Assembly (NCBI RefSeq): GCF_016863015.1
Contig: NZ_BOOB01000019.1
Coordinates: forward strand, 1-64,000
From: Microbispora amethystogenes
GTDB taxonomy: Bacteria > Actinomycetota > Actinomycetes > Streptosporangiales > Streptosporangiaceae
DNA length: 64,000 nucleotides
Direction of reading: 5' to 3'
The position numbers and the translations under genes are program-made. Below are positions 57,314 through 64,000 of the stretch, one piece after another. Each line of letters begins with the position of its first letter. The first letter of the stretch is position 1. A model generated the notes under the pieces. That model did no database searches, was not told where the DNA came from, and saw only the letters and a list, made by a program, of their open reading frames with translations.

Positions 57314-58252
57314 ATGAAGGACGTCGTCCACGACTACGACCAGCAGTTGTACGACCGGTCGTTCCTCAACTGCTACCAGCGGCAGGCCATGGTCATGCTC
57401 GCCGAGCGTGTCCCCGACCTGCCACTGGCCTTCTACAACTGCCTGGTCGCCGGCGACGACATCGCCGACCAGGTCATCCGCCTCGGCCGGCCGAAGTACG
57501 ACTTCCAGAGCGACCTGCTCGACCCCGCCGCACTCGCACGCGTCGGGATCACCCGTGAGTACGTGCCGTTCGACACCTACGCGCAGGCACGCGAGCTCAT
57601 CTTCGACACCGTCGAGCGCACCGGATACGTGATCCTGTTCATCGACGTCTACTACCTCCCGCACACTCCCGAGTACCGCAGCGAGCACGTCGTCCACACG
57701 ATCACCCTCACCTCCCACGCCGACGGCCTCTGGTCGATCCTCGACGACAACCAGGCCAGTGTGCTGTGCCGGTACGCCTATCCCGAGGACGTCGTCGCCG
57801 CGGCGTTCGACAACGGCAAACTGCGGCACGTCAGCTGGTTCCCCGTCGGCCCGTACGACGCCGCCGCCGCGGCGGCCGGGTCGTCGGCGGCGTTCACCGA
57901 GGTCCTGCGGACCTACGACGACACCTACGCCCTGCTCGACGGGGTCGCGGACCTGCTGGGGACACCGTGGATCACCCCGGCGCGCACCATCGCCCTGCTG
58001 TACGACGCCTTCTCGGTGTACGAGGGGTCACGGGCCTGCCTGCGGGAGTTCGCGAAGCGGCAACCGGCGTACGCGGACGCCGATCCGGCGCTCGCCGACC
58101 TCGTCGGCCGGTGCAGGGACATCAGGAACCAGCTGATGATCGGCAAGGCGATCGGCCGGGTGGACGCGTCCCGCGTGGCCGCCGCGTGCGCGGAACTCCG
58201 CACGGCCGAGGAGGACACGCTGAAGCGGCTGCGCGGGCTGGGAGGACTCTGA
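57314..58252 (+). CDS. BtrH-like acyltransferase (butirosin biosynthesis H N-terminal domain family)
   Basis: A 312-residue protein with the cysteine-protease-like fold used by BtrH, which moves an acyl group from an ACP to an amine. Candidate catalytic residues are Cys20 in SFLNCYQRQAMVML, His128 in RSEHVVHTITL and Asp144/145 in WSILDDN, with YVILFIDVYYLPHTPEY, a family hallmark. Residues about 190-312 are helical. With two ACPs and an ATP-grasp ligase nearby, it probably off-loads the carrier-bound product on an amine acceptor. The assignment rests on motif pattern, so another peptidase-like role is possible. Confidence 0.7.
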   Translation: MKDVVHDYDQQLYDRSFLNCYQRQAMVMLAERVPDLPLAFYNCLVAGDDIADQVIRLGRPKYDFQSDLLDPAALARVGITREYVPFDTYAQARELIFDTVERTGYVILFIDVYYLPHTPEYRSEHVVHTITLTSHADGLWSILDDNQASVLCRYAYPEDVVAAAFDNGKLRHVSWFPVGPYDAAAAAAGSSAAFTEVLRTYDDTYALLDGVADLLGTPWITPARTIALLYDAFSVYEGSRACLREFAKRQPAYADADPALADLVGRCRDIRNQLMIGKAIGRVDASRVAAACAELRTAEEDTLKRLRGLGGL

Positions 58253-58803
58253 TGCCGATCGATCCACGCCTGGTCGTGACCGGCTACGGCCCAGACGGCG
58301 AAGCGGTCGTCGTACGCGACACGCCCGTCCCGCCGATCACGGCACGCGCGTTCCCCGGCCAGGAGATGTACCTGCTGTGGGGCAGCCCCGACGGCGGCGC
58401 GACCGTCGGCCCGAAGGCTCCCGGCCCGATCACGCTGCCGTTCTTCGCCGGAGCCGGCGGCACGCGGCTCCTGCTCGTGCGCTTCCCGCCCGCGTCCGCG
58501 CTCACCGGACCACCGTCCCCCGACGACCAGGCCGAGATCGACGCGGAGGTCCAGGAACGCCTCCCCGGCCTGATGGACGTCTTCGAACCCGGCGACACCT
58601 CGGGGATGCACACCACCGACACCCTCGACTACGGCATATGCCTCGAAGGCGAGCTGTGGCTCGAACTCGACTCCGGTGACGAGGTGCGGCTCACCCCCGG
58701 TGCCTGCGTCGTCCAGCAGGGGACCCCGCACGCCTGGCACAACCGCTCCGAGACCCCGGCACTGATGGCGTTCGTCGGCATCGGCGCCGAGCGGCCGACA
58801 TGA
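58252..58803 (+). CDS. Cupin-domain protein
   Basis: A 183-residue protein. The C-terminal half is a cupin barrel with metal-binding motif 1 in GMHTTDTLDYGICLEGELWLELDSG and motif 2 in PGACVVQQGTPHAWHNRS. The N-terminal half may be a degenerate barrel. Such proteins act as small isomerases, dioxygenases or binding proteins in biosynthetic clusters. ATG 58252 overlaps the previous stop. Confidence 0.88.
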   Translation: MPIDPRLVVTGYGPDGEAVVVRDTPVPPITARAFPGQEMYLLWGSPDGGATVGPKAPGPITLPFFAGAGGTRLLLVRFPPASALTGPPSPDDQAEIDAEVQERLPGLMDVFEPGDTSGMHTTDTLDYGICLEGELWLELDSGDEVRLTPGACVVQQGTPHAWHNRSETPALMAFVGIGAERPT

Positions 58804-60023
58804 CGAGGCTGGTCGTCGTCGGGACAGGGCCCCGCCTGTACCGCGAGTTCATGCTGCGTGGCATCGGTGAGCGCCACGACGTCCACATCGTCATCGGCAG
58901 ACCGGCCGAATGGGAGACGCCGTACGTCACCGGCGTCAGCGTCGTGCCCGGCATGACGCCGGACGGCATCGCGGCCGCCGTCCAGGAGATCGTCGCGCAA
59001 GGCGGCGTCGACGGCGTCATGACGTGGGCCGAGGACCACGTCGTCGACACCGCGCTCGCCGCGGCCGCCGCGGGCCTGCCAGGCCCCGGTCCCGACGCCG
59101 CACGCGCCTGCCGCGACAAGCACCTCACCCGCTCGGCCCTCGCCGCACGCGGCGTCCCACAGCCCCAATCCGTCCTGGTGGGCGACCTCACCGAGGCGCG
59201 CGCCGTGGCCGACAAGTTCGGCTATCCCATCGTCGTCAAGCCGAGAGGCGGCGTCGCGAGCCAGGCCGTCGCGCTCATTCACGACGCCGGGGAACTGGCC
59301 GGTCACTTCCCCTCCGCGCACCGTCTCCCGGCCGCCGGCCTGCGCTCCCCGGACCGCTCCGTCCTGATCGAGGAGTACCTCACCGGCGAGGAGATCGCCG
59401 TCGACTCGGTCGTGCGGAACGGCCAGGTCATGCCGATCTTCGTCTCGCACAAGGAGATGGGCTACGCGCCGTACTTCGAGGAGACCGGCCACTGGACACA
59501 GGCCGCCGACCCGCTGCTGGCCGACCCCGCGATCATCGAGTTCCTCGCCCAGGTCCACACCGCCATCGGCTACTCGACCGGCGCCACGCACACCGAACTC
59601 AAACTCACCGGCAAGGGCCCGAAACTCATCGAGATCAACGGCCGGCTGGGCGGCGACCTCATCTCCTACCTGTGCGAGAACGCCTCCGGCGTGGCCCCCG
59701 GCCTGGCCCTCGCCGCCGTGTCCTGCGGCGTCGACCCCGACCTGACACCGGTACGCACGTCATGCGCCGGAATCAGGTTCGCCTACCCCCCGTGGCCCGA
59801 GACCCGCGTAGAGCAGATCGCCTTCGACGAGGCGGCCCTCCCCCCGGAGACGGACCTCGCCGTTCCCCTGGCCGGCCCAGGCGAGGTCGTCCAACTGCCG
59901 AACAAGGACCTCATGGAAGCCCGCGTCGCCTTCGCCACCGCCACCGCGTCCACCCGCGAGGAGGTCTCCGCCGCACTGGACCAGTCCCTGGCGGCACTGC
60001 GCTGCACGTGGAGCCCCGCATGA
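58800..60023 (+). CDS. ATP-grasp carboxylate-amine ligase
   Basis: A 407-residue ATP-grasp enzyme. ATP-binding motifs: GYPIVVKPRGGVASQAV near residue 140, IEEYLTGEEIAVDSVV near 185 and the Mg2+ site LIEINGRLGGDLISYL near 280. Relatives join an amino acid to a carboxylate through an acyl phosphate (as in dipeptide ligases and BtrJ-type carrier-protein ligases). It supplies the amide bond-forming step of the cluster. ATGA overlap with the cupin gene; its 3' end is part of a 29-bp tandem duplication. Confidence 0.9.
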   Translation: MTRLVVVGTGPRLYREFMLRGIGERHDVHIVIGRPAEWETPYVTGVSVVPGMTPDGIAAAVQEIVAQGGVDGVMTWAEDHVVDTALAAAAAGLPGPGPDAARACRDKHLTRSALAARGVPQPQSVLVGDLTEARAVADKFGYPIVVKPRGGVASQAVALIHDAGELAGHFPSAHRLPAAGLRSPDRSVLIEEYLTGEEIAVDSVVRNGQVMPIFVSHKEMGYAPYFEETGHWTQAADPLLADPAIIEFLAQVHTAIGYSTGATHTELKLTGKGPKLIEINGRLGGDLISYLCENASGVAPGLALAAVSCGVDPDLTPVRTSCAGIRFAYPPWPETRVEQIAFDEAALPPETDLAVPLAGPGEVVQLPNKDLMEARVAFATATASTREEVSAALDQSLAALRCTWSPA

Positions 60024-60056
60024 CCAAGCCGCGCACGTGGAGTCCCCCATGACCAA
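60004..60056. repeat. 29-bp tandem duplication at the ATP-grasp/MFS junction
   Basis: GCACGTGGAGCCCCGCATGA (from 60004) recurs 29 bases later from 60033 with two changes (GCACGTGGAGTCCCCCATGA). Each copy carries GGAG and an ATGA stop-start overlap, creating a 10-codon ORF (60020-60052, MTKPRTWSPP) coupled to the genes on both sides. Confidence 0.85.
60020..60052 (+). CDS. 10-codon coupled mini-ORF made by duplication
   Basis: ATG 60020 overlaps the ATP-grasp stop, and its TGA overlaps the MFS ATG at 60049. It encodes MTKPRTWSPP, of which RTWSPP copies the last residues of the ATP-grasp protein (CTWSPA). Probably a by-product of the 29-bp duplication that relays ribosomes to the exporter gene; no peptide function is implied. 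Confidence 0.4.
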   Translation: MTKPRTWSPP

Positions 60057-61302
60057 CCCGCCGCAGACACCCGCCGCCGAAGCCCCTGCGGGGGTGATCC
60101 GCACGCTGCGCGAACTGCCGCGATCGGCCGTCGTCCTGCTGTTCGGCATCGCGCTGAACCGCGCGGGAAGCTTCGTCGCGCTCTTCCTGATCCTGTACCT
60201 CACGGGCCTCGGCTACAGCCCCGGGCAGGCGGGCCTGATCGTCACCGGTTTCGGCGTGGGCTCGATCGTGGGAACGTTCGCCGGCGGCAGCGCCACCGGA
60301 AAGTACGGCCCACGAATCGTGATCATCTGGGCGATGCTGTCGTCCAGCCTCGCCATCGCGGCCCTGACCCTCGTGACATCGCTCGTCCCGCTGCTGGCCG
60401 TGAGCTTCGCCGCAGGCGCCTTCGGCCAGATGTACCGCCCCGCCGCCATGACGATGCTCGCCGACCTGACCCCGCCGCGCCGCCTCGTCACGACCTCGGC
60501 CGCCGGCCGTTTCGGCCTCAACCTCGGCGCCGCCGTCGGCCCCCTGCTGGGCGTATGGCTGGCCGCCGCGTTCTCCTACCAGGTCGTTTTCCTCGTCAAC
60601 GCATCAGTGGACCTGCTCTTCGCCGTGGTCGTCCTGCTGGTCATCCCGGCCGCGACCCCTGACCGCGTGAGCGACCACCCCACCACCGGGAACCGGGCCG
60701 CCGAGGCCCCGGCCCCCAAGGGCACCGCGCGTTACAAGGACCTGCTGGGGGACCGACGCTACCTGCTGTTCCTCGCCGGCATGTTCATCACGGCCGTCGC
60801 CGAGGCCCAGTACCACTCGACGCTCCCGCTCGAAGTGCAGCAACGCGGCTACCCCACCGCCCTCTACGGAGCACTGGTAGCGATCAACGGTGCGTTGGTC
60901 ATCCTCGTGGAACTCCCCCTGACCCCCTTCGTCCAGCGCTTCCCCATGCGAACCACCGTCGCCACCGGCTGCCTCCTCCTGGGCGTGGGCCTGAGCCTGT
61001 TCGGCCTCCCCTTCGGTCCATGGATCTTCGTCCTGGGAGCCGTCGTCTGGACCCTGGGAGAGATCATCAGCGCTCCCAGCATCGGCGCCTACCCGGCCCT
61101 GGCCGCGCCGACTCCCACCATCCGCAGCCGCTACATAGGCGCACTCTCGACCTGCCAAGCGGCGGGCTGGGCCATCGGCCCCACGATCGGCACGGCCCTG
61201 TTCGAGCACGTGGGCGGCGCTGTCTGGGTGATGTGCGCGGCCCTTGGCTTCCTCGCCTACCTCGGCATGCGCGCAGGCGTCCGCGAGCCCGTCCTGCCCT
61301 AG
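60049..61302 (+). CDS. MFS exporter of the biosynthetic cluster
   Basis: A 417-residue drug-efflux-type major facilitator: RAGSFVALFLILYLTGLGYSPGQAGLIVTGFGVGSIVGTFAGG, about 12 helices, with a charged central loop near residues 200-225. ATG 60049 has GGAG six bases upstream and overlaps the mini-ORF stop; an in-frame GTG at 60037 is an alternative. As last gene of the operon it is likely to export the product and confer self-resistance. Its stop overlaps the convergent next gene by four bases. Confidence 0.88.
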   Translation: MTNPPQTPAAEAPAGVIRTLRELPRSAVVLLFGIALNRAGSFVALFLILYLTGLGYSPGQAGLIVTGFGVGSIVGTFAGGSATGKYGPRIVIIWAMLSSSLAIAALTLVTSLVPLLAVSFAAGAFGQMYRPAAMTMLADLTPPRRLVTTSAAGRFGLNLGAAVGPLLGVWLAAAFSYQVVFLVNASVDLLFAVVVLLVIPAATPDRVSDHPTTGNRAAEAPAPKGTARYKDLLGDRRYLLFLAGMFITAVAEAQYHSTLPLEVQQRGYPTALYGALVAINGALVILVELPLTPFVQRFPMRTTVATGCLLLGVGLSLFGLPFGPWIFVLGAVVWTLGEIISAPSIGAYPALAAPTPTIRSRYIGALSTCQAAGWAIGPTIGTALFEHVGGAVWVMCAALGFLAYLGMRAGVREPVLP

Positions 61303-62363
61303 CGTCTGACCGGCTGTGGACGCGCGCCGAGCCTGTCCACCATGGCGCGGTCGAGGACCGCCGTGGTGGCGAGCAGCATGCCCTTCTTCAGCCACCGCGT
61401 GTCCTCGGTCTGCACCTTGCGCCGGCCGAGGTACTCCAGCGTCGTCCGGTCGAAGATCCACTCGGTGCGTGCACCCTTGTCCTCCCGGGCGACGGCGATC
61501 CCCTCGCGGCCCGCGGCGTCCTGGGACCTGTCCACGATCGTCACGCCGGGGATCCTCGCCACCGCGCGGTACAGTGCCGCGCCGAGCGCGGGCGGCAGCA
61601 CCTCCTGCTCAAGCAAGGTGCCGATGGTGTCGAACGCCCGCTGCTGCCTGGTCGTGCCGTCACCCTCCTTCGTCTCGGGATCGGCGTAGATCGCCTTCAG
61701 CAGGTCGTCCGGGTCGGCCGGCAGCTTGGCGAGTTCCTCGTACCGGTGGCGGTAGTCCACGTCGCCCTGGTCGTACTCCTCCTGCCGGCCGTTGTCGATG
61801 ATCAGCCCCTTGCCGTTGAACCGCCGCTGCTCGACCCAGATCTCTCGCCTGACCATGGGCTGCATCTCCATCGGGCCCTCACCCGGCATGGTCTGCTCCC
61901 GCACCGGGACGGCGAAGGCGTACAGGGTCCTGCGGTAGGAGTACCTGCCCCCCTCTGCCGAGGACCTGGCCGCGACCAGCGAGATGCGTTCCAGCTGCCC
62001 GCTCACGTCGTCGGAACTGGCCGTGCCCAGCGGCACCACGGCCAGCCGGCTCGCCGCCACCGCTGTGCCGGCGGGCCGCCGTACGGGCTCCGGCGTCGCC
62101 GCCGGTCCGGCTCCCGCGAGGAGCACGGCCGCGCCGACGGCCAGCGCCGCCGCGCCCGCCAGTCCCGCCAGGAGGGGCCGGGGTCGCGTACGGAACGCAC
62201 GCCGGGTGAGGGACGTCCTGTGCTCGTCGTTGACGATCTCTGCCATGAAGTGCTCCCTGAGGATCCGGAGACGGTCGGCGTCGAGATTCGAAGTCGCGGG
62301 CACCGGGAGCTCGTCCCTCCGGTCCGCCGGCTGGTCGGTGCCGCGGTGCTGGTGCGCGTTCAT
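61299..62363 (-). CDS. CU044_5270 family protein (membrane-anchored)
   Basis: A 354-residue protein with one transmembrane helix near residues 65-85 (PLLAGLAGAAALAVGAAVLLAGAG) and an extracytoplasmic domain ending in FDRTTLEYLGRRKVQTEDTRWLKKGMLLATTAVL. Members are encoded directly after ECF sigma factors in actinomycetes, as here (ATGA overlap), and may act as their membrane partner; the cytoplasmic N-terminus would then bind sigma. Biochemical function unknown. Confidence 0.85.
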   Translation of the reverse strand: MNAHQHRGTDQPADRRDELPVPATSNLDADRLRILREHFMAEIVNDEHRTSLTRRAFRTRPRPLLAGLAGAAALAVGAAVLLAGAGPAATPEPVRRPAGTAVAASRLAVVPLGTASSDDVSGQLERISLVAARSSAEGGRYSYRRTLYAFAVPVREQTMPGEGPMEMQPMVRREIWVEQRRFNGKGLIIDNGRQEEYDQGDVDYRHRYEELAKLPADPDDLLKAIYADPETKEGDGTTRQQRAFDTIGTLLEQEVLPPALGAALYRAVARIPGVTIVDRSQDAAGREGIAVAREDKGARTEWIFDRTTLEYLGRRKVQTEDTRWLKKGMLLATTAVLDRAMVDRLGARPQPVRR

Positions 62364-62998
62364 CGGATCGTCTCCTGTGTCGACCGGGCCGTCTGGAGAC
62401 GGCTCACCAGGTGCTGTCCGCCGGGCAGGGGCCGTTCGGGTTTCGCACGCGTCTTTTTCAGTTCCTCGTCGGTCAGCTTGGTGAGGCGGGTACGCGCGCG
62501 GGAGAGGCGAGAGCGCACCGTGCCCTCGGGAACGCCCAGCGCCTCGGCCGCGGCGGCATGGCTCAGCCCGGCCCAGACACACAGCGTGAAGACCTCACGG
62601 TCGGCCCGGCGCAGCCTCGCCAGGGCCGCCCGTACGGCATGCAGCTTCTCGGCGTCGCCCATCCGATCGACCGTCTCGTCGGCGAAGTCGGTCACGACCT
62701 GTCGCGGAGGCAGCCTCGCCAGCGCCTCGCGGTGCCGCCGGGCGGCGCGGGCCACGTTGCGGTGGACATTGGTGGCGATCCCCAGCAGCCAGGGCAGCAG
62801 GCTGTCCCCCTCCGGGCGCAGCCGGTGACGCCCCTGCCAGGCCTCCAGGAACGTCACCGACACCACCTCTTCGGCGACCTGCGGGTTCCCCGACAACCTC
62901 AGGGCGTGCCGATAGACGGCCTGGGCTTCCCGGTCGAACAGCTCACCGAAAGCCGCGGGGTCGCCCTGCCGCACTCTCTGGCGCAATGAATGGTCCAC
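62360..62998 (-). CDS. ECF RNA polymerase sigma factor
   Basis: About 212 residues. Region 2: QGDPAAFGELFDREAQAVYRHALRLSGNPQVAEEVVSVTFLEAWQGRHRL; region 4: LARLRRADREVFTLCVWAGLSHAAAAEALGVPEGTVRSRLSRARTRL. GTG 62998 is preferred, with AGGA six bases upstream; the longer frame to 63109 adds a non-homologous N-terminus. Operon with the CU044_5270 gene. Confidence 0.9.
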   Translation of the reverse strand: MDHSLRQRVRQGDPAAFGELFDREAQAVYRHALRLSGNPQVAEEVVSVTFLEAWQGRHRLRPEGDSLLPWLLGIATNVHRNVARAARRHREALARLPPRQVVTDFADETVDRMGDAEKLHAVRAALARLRRADREVFTLCVWAGLSHAAAAEALGVPEGTVRSRLSRARTRLTKLTDEELKKTRAKPERPLPGGQHLVSRLQTARSTQETIR

Positions 62999-63117
62999 AC
63001 AGCGTCCTATCCGCCATCCGCCGTCCGTTCGAGTGATCCGGCTCACACCAGTGCGCCACGGCTCTCGGTGTCCGTTCCCAGGGCCCGGCACAGCCGCACG
63101 ACGTAGCATCGGGCTCC

Positions 63118-63639
63118 GTGATCGTATGGCTCAACGGCACCCACGGCGCGGGCAAGACGACGACCGCTGCCCTCGTACAGCCACTGATCCCGGACTCACG
63201 GGTGTTCGACGCCGAGAAGGTGGGCGAGACGCTCATGGACATCACGCCGGGGCTGCCGGCGACCGACAACTTCCAGCACTGGCCGCCGTGGCGGCCACTC
63301 GTGGTCGAGACCGCCCGCCGCGTACTCGACTACGCCGGCGGCACTCTGGTGATGCCCATGACCGTCCTGGTCGAGCAGTACTGGCGCGAGATCAGCACGG
63401 GCCTCACCCGGCATGCCATCCCGGTACGGCACTTCGTCCTCCACGCCGACCAAGACACCCTCCGCAGGCGCATCGAGGGGGACACTCTTCTCGGCCCCTC
63501 GCCCTTCCGTCTCAGATACCTCGAGCCCTACGCCGAGGCGGCCCGCGCGTGGCTACACGACGAGGCCGAGGTCGTCGACACCACACACCTGACACCCGCC
63601 CAGGCAGCACTGCAGATCGCAGAGGCCGTCAAAAGTTGA
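63118..63639 (+). CDS. TmrB-like P-loop ATP-binding protein
   Basis: A 173-residue P-loop kinase-fold protein: Walker A WLNGTHGAGKTTTAAL, then SRVFDAEKVGETLMDITP, DNFQHWPPWRPLV and LVMPMTVLVEQYWREI. The order and wording follow the tunicamycin-resistance protein TmrB, though this one is shorter. The true function of actinobacterial relatives is unknown. GTG start at 63118 without a clear ribosome-binding site. It is two genes away from the biosynthetic cluster, so a link to self-resistance is only a possibility. Confidence 0.82.
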   Translation: MIVWLNGTHGAGKTTTAALVQPLIPDSRVFDAEKVGETLMDITPGLPATDNFQHWPPWRPLVVETARRVLDYAGGTLVMPMTVLVEQYWREISTGLTRHAIPVRHFVLHADQDTLRRRIEGDTLLGPSPFRLRYLEPYAEAARAWLHDEAEVVDTTHLTPAQAALQIAEAVKS

Positions 63640-63721
63640 GGTTCGCCCCCACGCGGAAACCGTGCAAGCCGTAGGCGGTTGCATCGCCCGGCCGCAGCGG
63701 CGGCTGCTGGTCGGCCCCGCC

Positions 63722-63727
63722 TAGGGT
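63722..63727 (+). promoter_or_regulatory. Putative -10 element for a leaderless transcript
   Basis: TAGGGT ends six bases before the ATG at 63734, the usual distance for leaderless actinomycete mRNAs; no Shine-Dalgarno is present. Confidence 0.4.
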
Positions 63728-63733
63728 GGGCGC

Positions 63734-64000
63734 ATGGCCGAACGGCGTCCCCTGATCACGCGCAGGCTGCGACCGGGACACTGGGTCGCCGTCGACGCGT
63801 TGGCGGCCGTTGCCCTCGCCGCCGGATTCTCGGTGGCGGCGGTGCTGGCGCCGGAGTCCGCCGGAGTGCCGCCGTATGCGGCTGTGCCCATGATCGCGCT
63901 GGCCTGCCTGCCGCTGGCAGGGCGGCGCCGGTGGCCGGTGCTGGTCTGGGCGCTGGTTCTGGTGGCGGCGGTGTTCGCGCCGTTCGCCGGGTGGGAGGAG
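63734..64000 (+). CDS. Sensor histidine kinase N-terminus (partial)
   Basis: The first 89 codons: RRPLITRRLRPGHWVAVDALAAVALAAGF then hydrophobic segments separated by PLAGRRRWPVLVWA. This opening is typical of NarL-type two-component sensor kinases of actinomycetes with an N-terminal multi-helix membrane domain. The kinase domain lies beyond the window, so the call rests on the N-terminal pattern. Confidence 0.6.
   Translation, partial: MAERRPLITRRLRPGHWVAVDALAAVALAAGFSVAAVLAPESAGVPPYAAVPMIALACLPLAGRRRWPVLVWALVLVAAVFAPFAGWEE

Overview
The window is about 70 % G+C, with tightly packed genes, many GTG starts, ATGA/GTGA stop-start overlaps and probable leaderless starts. This indicates an actinomycete. 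The CobN plus fused ChlI/ChlD pair, the DUF5997/LysR-domain pair, ECF42, CU044_5270-type genes and the DUF35/aldolase-type catabolic genes fit Streptosporangiales best, but genus cannot be fixed from sequence alone. I saw no rRNA, tRNA, CRISPR array, insertion sequence or integrase.

Region 1 (1-18435) is one long co-directional catabolic operon: two acyl-CoA dehydrogenases, a branched-chain-amino-acid-type ABC importer with a permease-ATPase fusion, a short-chain dehydrogenase, a CaiB-type CoA-transferase, an ADP-forming-type acyl-CoA synthetase, two MaoC hydratases, a DUF35 Zn-ribbon/OB protein, a thiolase-fold protein without the nucleophilic Cys, two crotonase-fold proteins, both ETF subunits and an MFS transporter. 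The set resembles the actinobacterial igr (ChsE1/E2, ChsH1/H2, Ltp2) logic for removing a branched side chain. A palindrome (ACTGAATG-A-CATTCAGT) recurs in three promoter regions and probably marks the operator of one regulator. An orphan ABC exporter follows.

Region 2 (20502-38892) is an aerobic cobalamin locus: cbtAB (cobalt uptake), cobF-cobL-cobM-cobK, cobG-cobH-cobIJ, cobN, a CobC-like protein, chlID, cobO, cobB and cobQ. Three cobalamin riboswitches precede cbtB, cobN and the cobC-like/chlID/cobO/cobB operon. CobF, CobG and CobQ lack one and look leaderless. cobA, cobD and the cobU/S/T functions are not in the window.

Region 3 (38937-51298) is mixed housekeeping and regulatory sequence: dnaE, a DUF998/YCII/ECF42 sigma set, a GNAT, a Cys-rich HTH regulator divergent from DUF2231 and membrane genes, folE, a ferredoxin-reductase gene with an apparent single-base frameshift, DUF1232, DUF5997 and a LysR effector-domain-only protein.

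Region 4 (51299-61302) is the most novel part. After a 583-bp non-coding, AT-richer stretch, a single operon of overlapping genes encodes a small TauD-like fragment, an acyl-AMP ligase, ACP1, an amidohydrolase, a SyrB2-type non-haem iron halogenase homologue (His-Gln-Val where halogenases have His-x-Ala/Gly), ACP2, a KASIII-like enzyme, a GNAT, a BtrH-like acyltransferase, a cupin, an ATP-grasp ligase and an MFS exporter. I infer a compact carrier-protein pathway making a small, possibly halogenated, amide-linked metabolite; the product is unknown.

Region 5 (61299-64000) holds a CU044_5270 protein with its ECF sigma factor, a TmrB-like kinase-fold protein and the start of a sensor histidine kinase.
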